5,296 bases of DNA, taken from the NCBI GenBank assembly GCA_002309675.1, contig DBXX01000082.1, forward strand, positions 1 to 5,296, given 5' to 3'. The first letter of the stretch is position 1. Each line of letters opens with the position of its first letter. The translations under genes were made by a program, and so were the position numbers. Source of the stretch: Lachnospiraceae bacterium UBA1201 (GTDB lineage: Bacteria > Bacillota > Clostridia > Lachnospirales > Lachnospiraceae). Positions 1 through 5,296 of this stretch are shown piece by piece. The notes beneath the pieces are model-generated. The model worked only from the letters and a program-made list of their open reading frames with translations, made no database searches and was not told where the DNA came from.

Positions 1-65
1 CTCTGCTGCGGCTGTTCGCCGGCAACGTAGGGCTTGATCTTTCTCAATTTGTCTTCAAAGCTCAT
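1..65 (-). CDS. hisC: Histidinol-phosphate aminotransferase-like protein, N-terminus only (runs off the left edge)
   Basis: Only the first 21 complete codons are visible, beginning MSFEDKLRKIKPYVAGEQPQ. The pattern 'KLRKIKPYVAGEQP' is the characteristic start of HisC-type PLP-dependent aminotransferases, where a short amphipathic helix is followed by PY.PGEQP. HisC transfers an amino group from glutamate to imidazole-acetol phosphate in histidine biosynthesis. The ATG is at 65..63, preceded by a perfect AGGAGG eight bases upstream. The start overlaps the 3' end of the VanZ-like gene by 11 bases in a different frame, which suggests translational coupling and co-transcription. The PLP lysine and the rest of the fold lie outside the window, so a related fold-type I aminotransferase of other specificity remains possible. 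The identification rests on family knowledge of a short N-terminal motif. Confidence 0.7.
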   Translation of the reverse strand, partial: MSFEDKLRKIKPYVAGEQPQQ

Positions 66-546
66 CGGTATTTCCTCCTGCACGGTCGCGTTTTTGTTTC
101 CTTCGCATGCGCATCACCAGATAGCAGAGGTACACCCCGAAGAGGGCTCCCGCGCTGTCCACACAGACGTCAAGCGCGGCGGAAACTCTCCCCGCCACGA
201 AGCCCTGATGGATCTCATCGGTGATCGCGTAGATCGTGGCAAAAGCCCACGAAAACAGATACGCACCCACGTTAACATAATACGAGGAAATGAAGAAAAA
301 AGCAAGTACCGCGAGGATCAAATATTCCGTAAAATGGGCTGTTTTCCGAACAATTAAGGAAAATGTAAGGAATATCTCCGCTTCTTTATCATTCGGGTCG
401 CCCAAAAAAGGAAAGAGGGAAAAGAGCTTCGAAACGATCTTATTCGAAAGGCCCGAAGACTCCCCTCCCTGCTGCGAAGACATGTAAAAGATCAGCCCCA
501 TCCACGCGATCAGCAGGATCGGCGCGATCATCTTTTTCATTCGCAT
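55..546 (-). CDS. VanZ-family integral membrane protein
   Basis: This 163-residue protein carries the conserved blocks of the VanZ family: FYMSSQ...S..LS at residues 20-34, RKTAHFTEY at 67-75, DEIHQ at 110-114, GR at 119-120 and DVCVDSAGALFG at 126-137. Four hydrophobic segments are visible, roughly 6-22, 72-89, 92-109 and 128-145. They are followed by a basic tail (RMRRKQKRDR), probably cytoplasmic. VanZ itself gives low-level teicoplanin resistance by an unresolved mechanism, but most members are uncharacterised, so resistance should not be assumed. The first ATG is chosen because AGGA lies 8 bases upstream; Met3 is an alternative. The gene starts 27 bases after rfbD and overlaps the hisC-like start, so it is probably in the same transcript. 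Family assignment is firm; function is unknown. Confidence 0.88.
   Translation of the reverse strand: MRMKKMIAPILLIAWMGLIFYMSSQQGGESSGLSNKIVSKLFSLFPFLGDPNDKEAEIFLTFSLIVRKTAHFTEYLILAVLAFFFISSYYVNVGAYLFSWAFATIYAITDEIHQGFVAGRVSAALDVCVDSAGALFGVYLCYLVMRMRRKQKRDRAGGNTDEL
74..79 (-). promoter_or_regulatory. Ribosome binding site of the hisC-like gene
   Basis: The minus strand reads AGGAGG eight bases before the ATG at 65..63. This perfect Shine-Dalgarno sequence lies inside the last codons of the VanZ-like gene. It is the main support for reading the truncated frame at the left edge as a real gene start. Confidence 0.8.
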
Positions 547-573
547 TTTATAATTCCTGTTCGTAATCCTGTC

Positions 574-1434
574 TTACAGTTCGCCGGTTTCCCGAAGCAC
601 CGGGATGTAGCGCCTAAGCGCATCCTGCCAGGTAGGCAGTCGCTTAAATCCGGCCTGATCCAGTGCCGTCTTATCCATGCGGCTGTTCGCCGGGCGCTTC
701 GCCTTTACGGGAAATGCATCCGTGGTCAGCGGGCTGACCTTCACCTGGTCCATGCCTGCCGTCTTGAAGATCTCGCAGGCGAAATCATACCAGCTGCAGT
801 AACCCTCGTTCGTCGCGTGGTAAACGCCGTAGTTCTCGGTCTGGATCATATCGACCAGAAGCACTGCCAGATCCGGCGTGAAGGTCGGGGAACCGATCTG
901 ATCCGCAACCACACCGACCGCGCCGCGCTCCTTACCCAGGCGAAGCATGGTTTTCACGAAGTTCTTACCATTGACACCGAATACCCAGGAGATGCGGACA
1001 ATGAAATACCGCTCCAGAAACTCCTGCACCGCGAGTTCACCTTCATACTTCGTCTGACCGTAGAAATTCAGCGGGGCCTTCGGATCGTTCGGCTCCCAGG
1101 GCCGCTCGCCCTGTCCGTCAAATACGTAGTCCGTGCTGATGTACAGCATCTTCGCATCGATGTTTTTGCACACGCGGGCAATGTTGCGCGTGCCCACCGC
1201 ATTGACCTTGCGGCACAGTTCCTGCTGATCCTCCGCTGCGTCCACGGCAGTGTAAGCCGCACAGTGGATGACCGCGTCCACATTCTTCGTTGTGATCACA
1301 CGCTCGACCGCCACCGGATCGGTGATATCCATATCTTCGATATCCACACCGACTGCCTCGATCTTCCGCTTCGCCAGTTCTTTCATAACGTCGTAGCCCA
1401 GCTGGCCCTTGACGCCTGTAACCAATACTTTCAT
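574..1434 (-). CDS. rfbD: dTDP-4-dehydrorhamnose reductase
   Basis: This 286-residue protein is the last enzyme of dTDP-L-rhamnose synthesis. It reduces dTDP-4-dehydro-L-rhamnose to dTDP-L-rhamnose with NAD(P)H in the cytoplasm. It is an extended short-chain dehydrogenase: the Rossmann motif GVKGQLG is at 7-13, HCAAYTAVD at 57-65, YISTDYVFDG at 98-107, and the catalytic YGQTK at 125-129 (Tyr125, Lys129, with Thr101). The RmlD-typical DQIGSPT (178-184) and RPANSRMD (247-254) follow. Length matches the family's usual 280-300 residues. The frame stays open 32 codons further upstream, but that extension runs into the rfbB coding sequence and lacks family similarity. Met at 1434 begins exactly with the MKVLVTG fold start and has AGAGG 11 bases ahead. 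It starts 22 bases after rfbB ends. Confidence 0.97.
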   Translation of the reverse strand: MKVLVTGVKGQLGYDVMKELAKRKIEAVGVDIEDMDITDPVAVERVITTKNVDAVIHCAAYTAVDAAEDQQELCRKVNAVGTRNIARVCKNIDAKMLYISTDYVFDGQGERPWEPNDPKAPLNFYGQTKYEGELAVQEFLERYFIVRISWVFGVNGKNFVKTMLRLGKERGAVGVVADQIGSPTFTPDLAVLLVDMIQTENYGVYHATNEGYCSWYDFACEIFKTAGMDQVKVSPLTTDAFPVKAKRPANSRMDKTALDQAGFKRLPTWQDALRRYIPVLRETGEL

Positions 1435-1445
1435 ATTTTTGTAAA

Positions 1446-1450
1446 CCTCT
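1446..1450 (-). promoter_or_regulatory. Ribosome binding site deciding the rfbD start
   Basis: The minus strand reads AGAGG, within GGAGAGG, 11 bases before the ATG at 1434..1432. It lies in the short rfbB-rfbD gap. The spacing is slightly long, but this is the only purine-rich site near the start of the Rossmann fold. It supports the shorter rfbD protein over the longer open frame. Confidence 0.65.
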
Positions 1451-1456
1451 CCGAAA

Positions 1457-2479
1457 TTATAATCTGTTGCCGTACATCTTGTCGAAATACTTCTGGTATT
1501 CACCGCTGATGATGTTCTCCCACCACTCACGGTTCTCCAGGTACCAGTTGATGGTCATCTCGATACCGGTATCGAAGGTGTAGGTCGGCTTCCAGCCCAG
1601 CTCGGTCTCGATCTTCGTCGGGTCGATGGCGTAACGCATGTCGTGGCCGGGACGGTCGGTAACATATTTGATCAGGCTCTCCGGCTTACCGAGTGCCTTC
1701 AGGATGGTCTTAACGACTTCGAGGTTGGTGCGCTCATTGTGGCCGCCGACGTTGTAAACTTCGCCGACCTTGCCGTTGCGTACGATCAGATCGATCGCTA
1801 CGCAGTGGTCCAGAACGTGCAGCCAGTCACGAACGTTCTCACCCTTACCATATACGGGCAGTTCTTCATTGGCCAATGCACGGGAGATCATAAGCGGGAT
1901 CAGCTTCTCCGGGAACTGATACGGGCCGTAGTTGTTGGAGCAACGGCTGATGGTTACCGGAAGCTTGAAGGTGCGGTAGTATGCCATAACGAAGAGGTCT
2001 GCGCTGGCCTTCGAGGACGAATACGGGCTTGAGGTGTGCAGCGGAGTCGTCTCGGTGAAAAACAGGTCGGGACGATCCAGCGGCAGGTCGCCGTATACCT
2101 CATCGGTGGAAACCTGATGGAAACGCTTTACGCCGTATGTGCGGGAAGCATCCAGAAGCACCTGGGTACCCAGTACGTTCGTAACTACGAAGATACCCGG
2201 ATCCGAAATGGAACGGTCTACATGGCTCTCAGCAGCGAAGTTGATGACTACGTCAAACTTTTCCTTCTCGAACAGGTCCATGATGAATTTGCGGTCTGCG
2301 ATGTCGCCGCGGATGAAACGATAGTTGGGCTTGTTTTCCACAGGCTTCAGGGTCTCTAGGTTACCTGCGTAGGTCAGAAGGTCGAGATTCACGATCTCGT
2401 CCTCGGGGTACTTATTGACCATATAATGTACGAAATTGCCGCCGATAAATCCGGCGCCGCCGGTTACTAAAATCTTCAT
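1457..2479 (-). CDS. rfbB: dTDP-glucose 4,6-dehydratase
   Basis: This 340-residue enzyme converts dTDP-D-glucose to dTDP-4-dehydro-6-deoxy-D-glucose using tightly bound NAD+, the second step of dTDP-rhamnose synthesis. The NAD-binding GGAGFIG is at 7-13, FAAESHVDRS at 81-90, and STDEVYG at 124-130. That last block carries the Thr-Asp-Glu (125-127) typical of dehydratases, where Asp and Glu act in water elimination. Catalytic Tyr153 and Lys157 lie in PYSSSKA. SRCSNNYGPYQFPEKLIP (178-195) and RPGHDMRYAID (276-286) are RmlB hallmarks that separate it from UDP-glucose epimerases. Length is normal for the family. The ATG is preceded by AAGGAG with an 8-base spacer. It lies 26 bases after rfbC and 22 bases before rfbD. 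Confidence 0.98.
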   Translation of the reverse strand: MKILVTGGAGFIGGNFVHYMVNKYPEDEIVNLDLLTYAGNLETLKPVENKPNYRFIRGDIADRKFIMDLFEKEKFDVVINFAAESHVDRSISDPGIFVVTNVLGTQVLLDASRTYGVKRFHQVSTDEVYGDLPLDRPDLFFTETTPLHTSSPYSSSKASADLFVMAYYRTFKLPVTISRCSNNYGPYQFPEKLIPLMISRALANEELPVYGKGENVRDWLHVLDHCVAIDLIVRNGKVGEVYNVGGHNERTNLEVVKTILKALGKPESLIKYVTDRPGHDMRYAIDPTKIETELGWKPTYTFDTGIEMTINWYLENREWWENIISGEYQKYFDKMYGNRL

Positions 2480-2505
2480 GTGTTTATCTCCTTATTCTTT
2501 CTCGA

Positions 2506-3063
2506 TCATTCGAAGGAAAATGTTTCCTTGATGCCTTTCCAGACCTTATCCTTATCGGACAGGCAGATCTCCATGTCCTCGGTGATGGGCCAGTCGATGC
2601 CGATCTCCGGATCGCTCCAGAGCACGCCGCCCTCATCGCCCGGATGATAGAAATCCGTTACCTTATACGCGAATTCCGCCTCGTCGCTGAGTACGAGGAA
2701 ACCGTGCGCAAAGCCCTCGGGAATGTAGAACTGCTTCTTATTCTCTGCGGAAAGTACAACGCCGAACCACTTACCGTAGGTCTTCGAACTCTTACGCAGG
2801 TCGACTGCAACGTCAAACACCTCGCCGGCGATGGCACGAACCAGTTTGCCCTGCGGGAACTGCTTCTGATAGTGCAGGCCGCGCAGAACGCCCTTCTTCG
2901 ACTTCGACTGGTTGTCCTGAACGAATACCATGTTCAGGCCTTCCGCCTCCATATCTCTCTGATTGTAGGTCTCTACGAAATAGCCTCTCTCGTCATAGAA
3001 AACGGTAGGCTCGATAACGCAAAGTCCTTCGATCTCACAACGTGTTACTTTGATCTTTCCCAT
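2506..3063 (-). CDS. rfbC: dTDP-4-dehydrorhamnose 3,5-epimerase
   Basis: This 185-residue cupin enzyme epimerises C3 and C5 of dTDP-4-dehydro-6-deoxy-D-glucose to give dTDP-4-dehydro-L-rhamnose, the third pathway step. Family signatures are intact: FYDERGYFVETY at 22-33, FVQDNQSKSKKGVLRGLHYQ at 47-66 with catalytic His64, PQGKLVRAIAGEVFDVAVDLR at 70-90, IPEGFAHGF at 114-122, and FAYKVTDFYHP at 131-141 with the conserved active-site Tyr133. DPEIGIDWP (151-159) and LSDKD (168-172) close the protein; Asp172 is likely the partner of the catalytic His, by analogy with characterised RmlC. Length is typical (180-190). It begins 16 bases after the rfbA stop; AGGA just ahead of the ATG serves as the ribosome binding site. 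Translational coupling with rfbA is plausible. Confidence 0.98.
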   Translation of the reverse strand: MGKIKVTRCEIEGLCVIEPTVFYDERGYFVETYNQRDMEAEGLNMVFVQDNQSKSKKGVLRGLHYQKQFPQGKLVRAIAGEVFDVAVDLRKSSKTYGKWFGVVLSAENKKQFYIPEGFAHGFLVLSDEAEFAYKVTDFYHPGDEGGVLWSDPEIGIDWPITEDMEICLSDKDKVWKGIKETFSFE

Positions 3064-3079
3064 GATTCCTGTCCTCTTT

Positions 3080-3964
3080 TCAAGTGTTGCTTAAGAATTT
3101 ACCTTCCATCAGATCCTTCAGGTAAGCGCCGTACTGGTTCTTCTTATAGATCTCATAGACCTGCATCAGCTCTTCTTTGCTGATCCAGCCGTTCAGGTAG
3201 CCGATCTCCTCCAGACACGCGATCTTACGGTGCTGGTGTGTCTCCACGGTCTTAACGAAGTTCGTAGCATCGACCAGGGACTCGTGTGTGCCGGTATCCA
3301 GCCAGGTGAAGCCCTGACCGAGCAGGCTCACTTCCAGTTCGCCGTTTTCGAGGTAAATGCGGTTCAGGTCCGTGATCTCCAGTTCGCCGCGCGCCGAAGG
3401 CTTCAAGCCCTTCGCATACTCAACGACCTTATTATCATAGAAATACAGACCGGTCACGCAATAGTTGCTCTTCGGCTTCGCAGGCTTCTCCTCGATGGAA
3501 ATCGCCTTGCCGTCTTTATCGAATTCAACGATACCGAAACGTTCGGGATCGTCCACATAGTAACCGAAAACAGTCGCACCGGTCGTCTTCGCAGCAGCAT
3601 TGCGAAGTAACTTCGTCAGACCATGGCCGTGGAAGATATTATCCCCGAGAACCATAGCTACCGGCTCGTTGCCAATGAACTCTTCACCGATGATGAAGGC
3701 CTGCGCCAAGCCGTCCGGACTGGGCTGAATCGCGTACGAAAGCGAAATACCGAACTGCTTACCGTCGCCCAACAGGGACTTAAAACGCGGCGTGTCATCC
3801 GGCGTAGAAATGATCAGAATGTCGCGGATGCCGGCGTTCATAAGCACCGACAAAGGATAATAGATCATCGGCTTGTCATAGATGGGCAGAAGCTGCTTAC
3901 TGGTTACTTTTGTGAGGGGGTACAGACGTGTTCCGCTTCCTCCTGCTAATACGATACCTTTCAT
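3080..3964 (-). CDS. rfbA: Glucose-1-phosphate thymidylyltransferase
   Basis: This 294-residue nucleotidyltransferase joins dTTP and glucose-1-phosphate to give dTDP-glucose and pyrophosphate, the entry and usual feedback-control step of the pathway. The nucleotide-binding loop LAGGSGTRLYPLT is at 6-18, followed by SKQLLPIYDKPMIYYPLS (22-39). QPSPDGLAQA (80-89), LGDNIFHG (106-113, Asp108 binding metal), EEKP (158-161), GELEITDLN (193-201) and WLDTGTHESL (221-230, Asp223 binding metal) are all intact. Length is normal, and the C-terminal helical part typical of the short RmlA class is complete. The ATG is preceded by GGAGG with a short 4-base spacer. The gene follows the MerR-methyltransferase by 52 bases and leads the rfbACBD cassette. 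No convincing promoter of its own is seen in that gap, so it may be read from upstream or from a promoter within the end of the previous gene. Confidence 0.98.
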   Translation of the reverse strand: MKGIVLAGGSGTRLYPLTKVTSKQLLPIYDKPMIYYPLSVLMNAGIRDILIISTPDDTPRFKSLLGDGKQFGISLSYAIQPSPDGLAQAFIIGEEFIGNEPVAMVLGDNIFHGHGLTKLLRNAAAKTTGATVFGYYVDDPERFGIVEFDKDGKAISIEEKPAKPKSNYCVTGLYFYDNKVVEYAKGLKPSARGELEITDLNRIYLENGELEVSLLGQGFTWLDTGTHESLVDATNFVKTVETHQHRKIACLEEIGYLNGWISKEELMQVYEIYKKNQYGAYLKDLMEGKFLSNT

Positions 3965-3979
3965 GTTTCCTCCGTTTCC

Positions 3980-3994
3980 GCCGCCCTTAGCGGC
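3980..3994 (-). other. Small GC-rich inverted repeat in the rfbA leader
   Basis: The minus strand reads GCCGC-TAAGG-GCGGC, a perfect 5-base stem with a 5-base loop, ending six bases before the rfbA Shine-Dalgarno sequence. No T-run follows, so it is not a standard intrinsic terminator. It might form a short hairpin in the mRNA leader, but the stem is small and could be chance. Confidence 0.3.
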
Positions 3995-4016
3995 TTCCTA
4001 AGTATCTCTCTTTTCT

Positions 4017-5210
4017 CTACATAAAACACCGGAACATGCCGGCTTGCTTGGTTATCTTAAGATATCCTTTAGTCTTCAGTTTCTTCTCCACGAAGTCCCG
4101 GAACTCCGCATAGCGGTCATTCAGGTACTCGTGCTGGTTGCCGTGACAGGACAGGATGTAGTCTAAGATCGGCTGTGCATCCGTGACCTTCAGGCTGTCT
4201 TCATGCTCCAGAAGCTGCACTTCGTTAAATGATTTCGACAGGATCGCGCTTCCGTTTTCCAGTCCGAATACGTCGTACAACGCGACCTCGGACAATGCGA
4301 CCCGGGCATCGAATTCCTTCGCCAGCAGCGAGATCTCCTTCATATGCTCGCGCCCGTAAGTCGAAGCGTAAAAAACACCGTTTGGCTTCAGAACCCGCTT
4401 CACTTCTTTTAACACAAGGTCGATGTCCTTGAGATAAAAGAGGAGGTGGTTCGCGACGACGATGTCACAGGAAGCATCCGGCAGCGGAAGCGGCGCCGTG
4501 CAGTCGAAATTCAAAAACGTGCACTGTTTCGCCAACATCGGGAGGTTATCCTTTGCATCTGCAAGCATGCCCGCCGAGATATCCGACAGGAGCAGTTTGC
4601 AGGGCGGAACGAGGGCCGCATTGGTACGCCAGAGCTCGCCGTTCCCGCATCCGAGTTCCAAAACCGTCATGCCCTCGCGGACATCCAGGTTCCGGTACAC
4701 CCAGGAAAACCAGGACTCCGGGTTCGTCGCGTAGCGCTGATGCAGGCCGATACGCGTCCGGATATTCGCGGAGTTCTTATACTGCTCCACCAGCGATTTT
4801 TCCATGCTGATCATGTGGATCAGGTGCAGCATGCGCTGCCAGTTGACCCCGCCCTCGGCGCCGGCTTCCATCATCTCCTGCGTCTTCGTGAGCGCTTCTT
4901 CAACGACCTGCAGGCTCTCGCGTTTTTTCTTCACCAGCTCCAGCTGAAGCGCCAGTGAGGAACGAACGTAGTCCTCGTCGTCATCATTGACCGTGATATC
5001 CATGATTTCCTCTAAGGAAAATCCGAGATATTTTAAGGTCAATACCTTCTGGAGCTTCGCGAAATCCGCGTCCGTGTACAGGCGATAGCCCGACTCGCTG
5101 ATGTGCGAAGGCTTCAGGATGCCTTGCTTATCATAGAAACGAATGGTGCGGATGGAAACATTTGCCTTTTTCGCAAACGCACCGGTCGTATAAAATGAGG
5201 CGTGTTCCAT
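4017..5210 (-). CDS. MerR-family regulator fused to a class I SAM-dependent methyltransferase
   Basis: This 397-residue protein has two recognisable domains. Residues 6-75 form a MerR winged helix-turn-helix: FYTTGAFAKKANVSIRTIRF, then YDKQGIL, SESGYRLY (38-45) and LGFSLEEI (62-69). Residues 83-115 look like the usual MerR dimerisation coiled coil. A linker (about 121-175) contains MEKSLVEQYKN and leads into a Rossmann-type methyltransferase. SAM motif I is VLELGCGNGE (183-192), acidic Asp210 lies in LLLSDIS, Asp236 follows, and RVLKPNGVFYAST (272-284) is a typical late motif. The start at 5210 is chosen because AGGAG lies six bases upstream and the MerR fold begins directly after it; 24 further in-frame codons upstream look non-coding. 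Such fusions occur in Firmicutes, but the methyl acceptor and inducer are unknown. A drug- or metabolite-sensing enzyme-regulator is inference. Confidence 0.93.
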   Translation of the reverse strand: MEHASFYTTGAFAKKANVSIRTIRFYDKQGILKPSHISESGYRLYTDADFAKLQKVLTLKYLGFSLEEIMDITVNDDDEDYVRSSLALQLELVKKKRESLQVVEEALTKTQEMMEAGAEGGVNWQRMLHLIHMISMEKSLVEQYKNSANIRTRIGLHQRYATNPESWFSWVYRNLDVREGMTVLELGCGNGELWRTNAALVPPCKLLLSDISAGMLADAKDNLPMLAKQCTFLNFDCTAPLPLPDASCDIVVANHLLFYLKDIDLVLKEVKRVLKPNGVFYASTYGREHMKEISLLAKEFDARVALSEVALYDVFGLENGSAILSKSFNEVQLLEHEDSLKVTDAQPILDYILSCHGNQHEYLNDRYAEFRDFVEKKLKTKGYLKITKQAGMFRCFM

Positions 5211-5216
5211 GCGTAT

Positions 5217-5221
5217 CTCCT
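5217..5221 (-). promoter_or_regulatory. Ribosome binding site deciding the MerR-methyltransferase start
   Basis: The minus strand reads AGGAG, within GGAGAGGAG, six bases before the ATG at 5210..5208. It fixes the start at the beginning of the MerR domain. The ATG at 5282 has at most 14 bases of sequence before the window edge and would add 24 residues not expected in the family. Confidence 0.8.
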
Positions 5222-5270
5222 CTCCGTTCCTAAGCAGTTTTTCCGTTACAGTGAGAGGCAGGTCCGTGCA

Positions 5271-5290
5271 CTTATAGGTCACAGTATGAC
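5271..5290 (-). promoter_or_regulatory. Possible MerR-type promoter/operator of the MerR-methyltransferase gene
   Basis: On the minus strand TATAAG (5276..5271) resembles a -10 hexamer. It is preceded, one base away, by the imperfect dyad GTCATACTGTGAC (5290..5278), with GTCA and TGAC arms. MerR-family regulators normally bind a dyad inside an overlong 19-20 base spacer, so the geometry fits autoregulation. The matching -35 would fall at or beyond the right edge and cannot be checked. Short arms like these can arise by chance. Confidence 0.25.
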
Positions 5291-5296
5291 GTTTTC

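Noticed and set aside
34..357. 107-codon plus-strand open frame at the left end with a hydrophobic start
   Set aside because: It lies antisense to the VanZ-like and hisC-like genes, has no clear ribosome binding site, and resembles nothing recognisable after the first 25 residues.
817..1509. 230-codon open frame on the plus strand opposite rfbD and the rfbB end
   Set aside because: The opposite strand encodes rfbD with all catalytic motifs and rfbB's C-terminus. The antisense protein has no recognisable domain and odd composition, so it is a shadow frame.
1435..1530. N-terminal extension of rfbD by 32 codons
   Set aside because: It overlaps the rfbB coding sequence, has no family similarity, and the proper start with a ribosome binding site lies at 1434.
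3980..3994. GC-rich hairpin as an intrinsic terminator after the MerR-methyltransferase gene
   Set aside because: The stem is only five bases and is followed on the minus strand by GGAAACGGAGG, not a T-run, so termination is unlikely.
4446..4958. 170-codon open frame on the plus strand opposite the MerR-methyltransferase
   Set aside because: It is antisense to a well-supported coding region, rich in Arg and His, and resembles no family I recognise.
5211..5282. 24-codon N-terminal extension of the MerR-methyltransferase
   Set aside because: The MerR fold begins just after Met at 5210, which has AGGAG six bases upstream. The upstream stretch includes that ribosome binding site and a possible promoter.

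Overview
All genes in this window lie on the minus strand, so transcription runs from high to low coordinates. The tight gene packing, the strong purine-rich ribosome binding sites (AGGAGG, GGAGG, AAGGAG), the VanZ-like membrane protein and the rfbA-rfbC-rfbB-rfbD gene order suggest a Gram-positive Firmicute. A clostridial (Lachnospiraceae-like) genome is my best guess. This is inferred from protein flavour and context; there is no rRNA or other phylogenetic marker to confirm it.

Layout in transcription order. First, at 5210..4017, is a 397-residue fusion of an N-terminal MerR-type DNA-binding domain, a coiled-coil linker and a C-terminal class I SAM-dependent methyltransferase. A weak MerR-style promoter/operator candidate lies upstream at the window edge. 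After a 52-base gap comes a complete four-gene dTDP-L-rhamnose cassette: rfbA (3964..3080), rfbC (3063..2506), rfbB (2479..1457) and rfbD (1434..574). The gaps between these genes are only 16 to 26 bases, so they almost certainly form one operon. The next gene, 27 bases downstream, is a small VanZ-family membrane protein (546..55). Its last codons overlap the start of a histidinol-phosphate aminotransferase-like gene (65..1), which runs off the left edge.

Together RfbA, RfbB, RfbC and RfbD convert glucose-1-phosphate and dTTP to dTDP-L-rhamnose, the donor for rhamnose in cell-wall polysaccharides, exopolysaccharides or glycoproteins. No glycosyltransferase, flippase or polymerase is present, so the polymer that receives the rhamnose cannot be named. 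The VanZ-like protein could also act at the envelope, but its role is unknown. The MerR-methyltransferase is the least ordinary gene: it could be an autoregulated sensor-enzyme, and whether it controls the rhamnose operon cannot be told from sequence.

There is no gene-free stretch above 300 bases. I saw no RNA gene, insertion sequence, CRISPR array or convincing intrinsic terminator. The plus-strand open frames are antisense shadows of the real genes. I found no clearly undescribed system; most of the window is a standard sugar-nucleotide operon.
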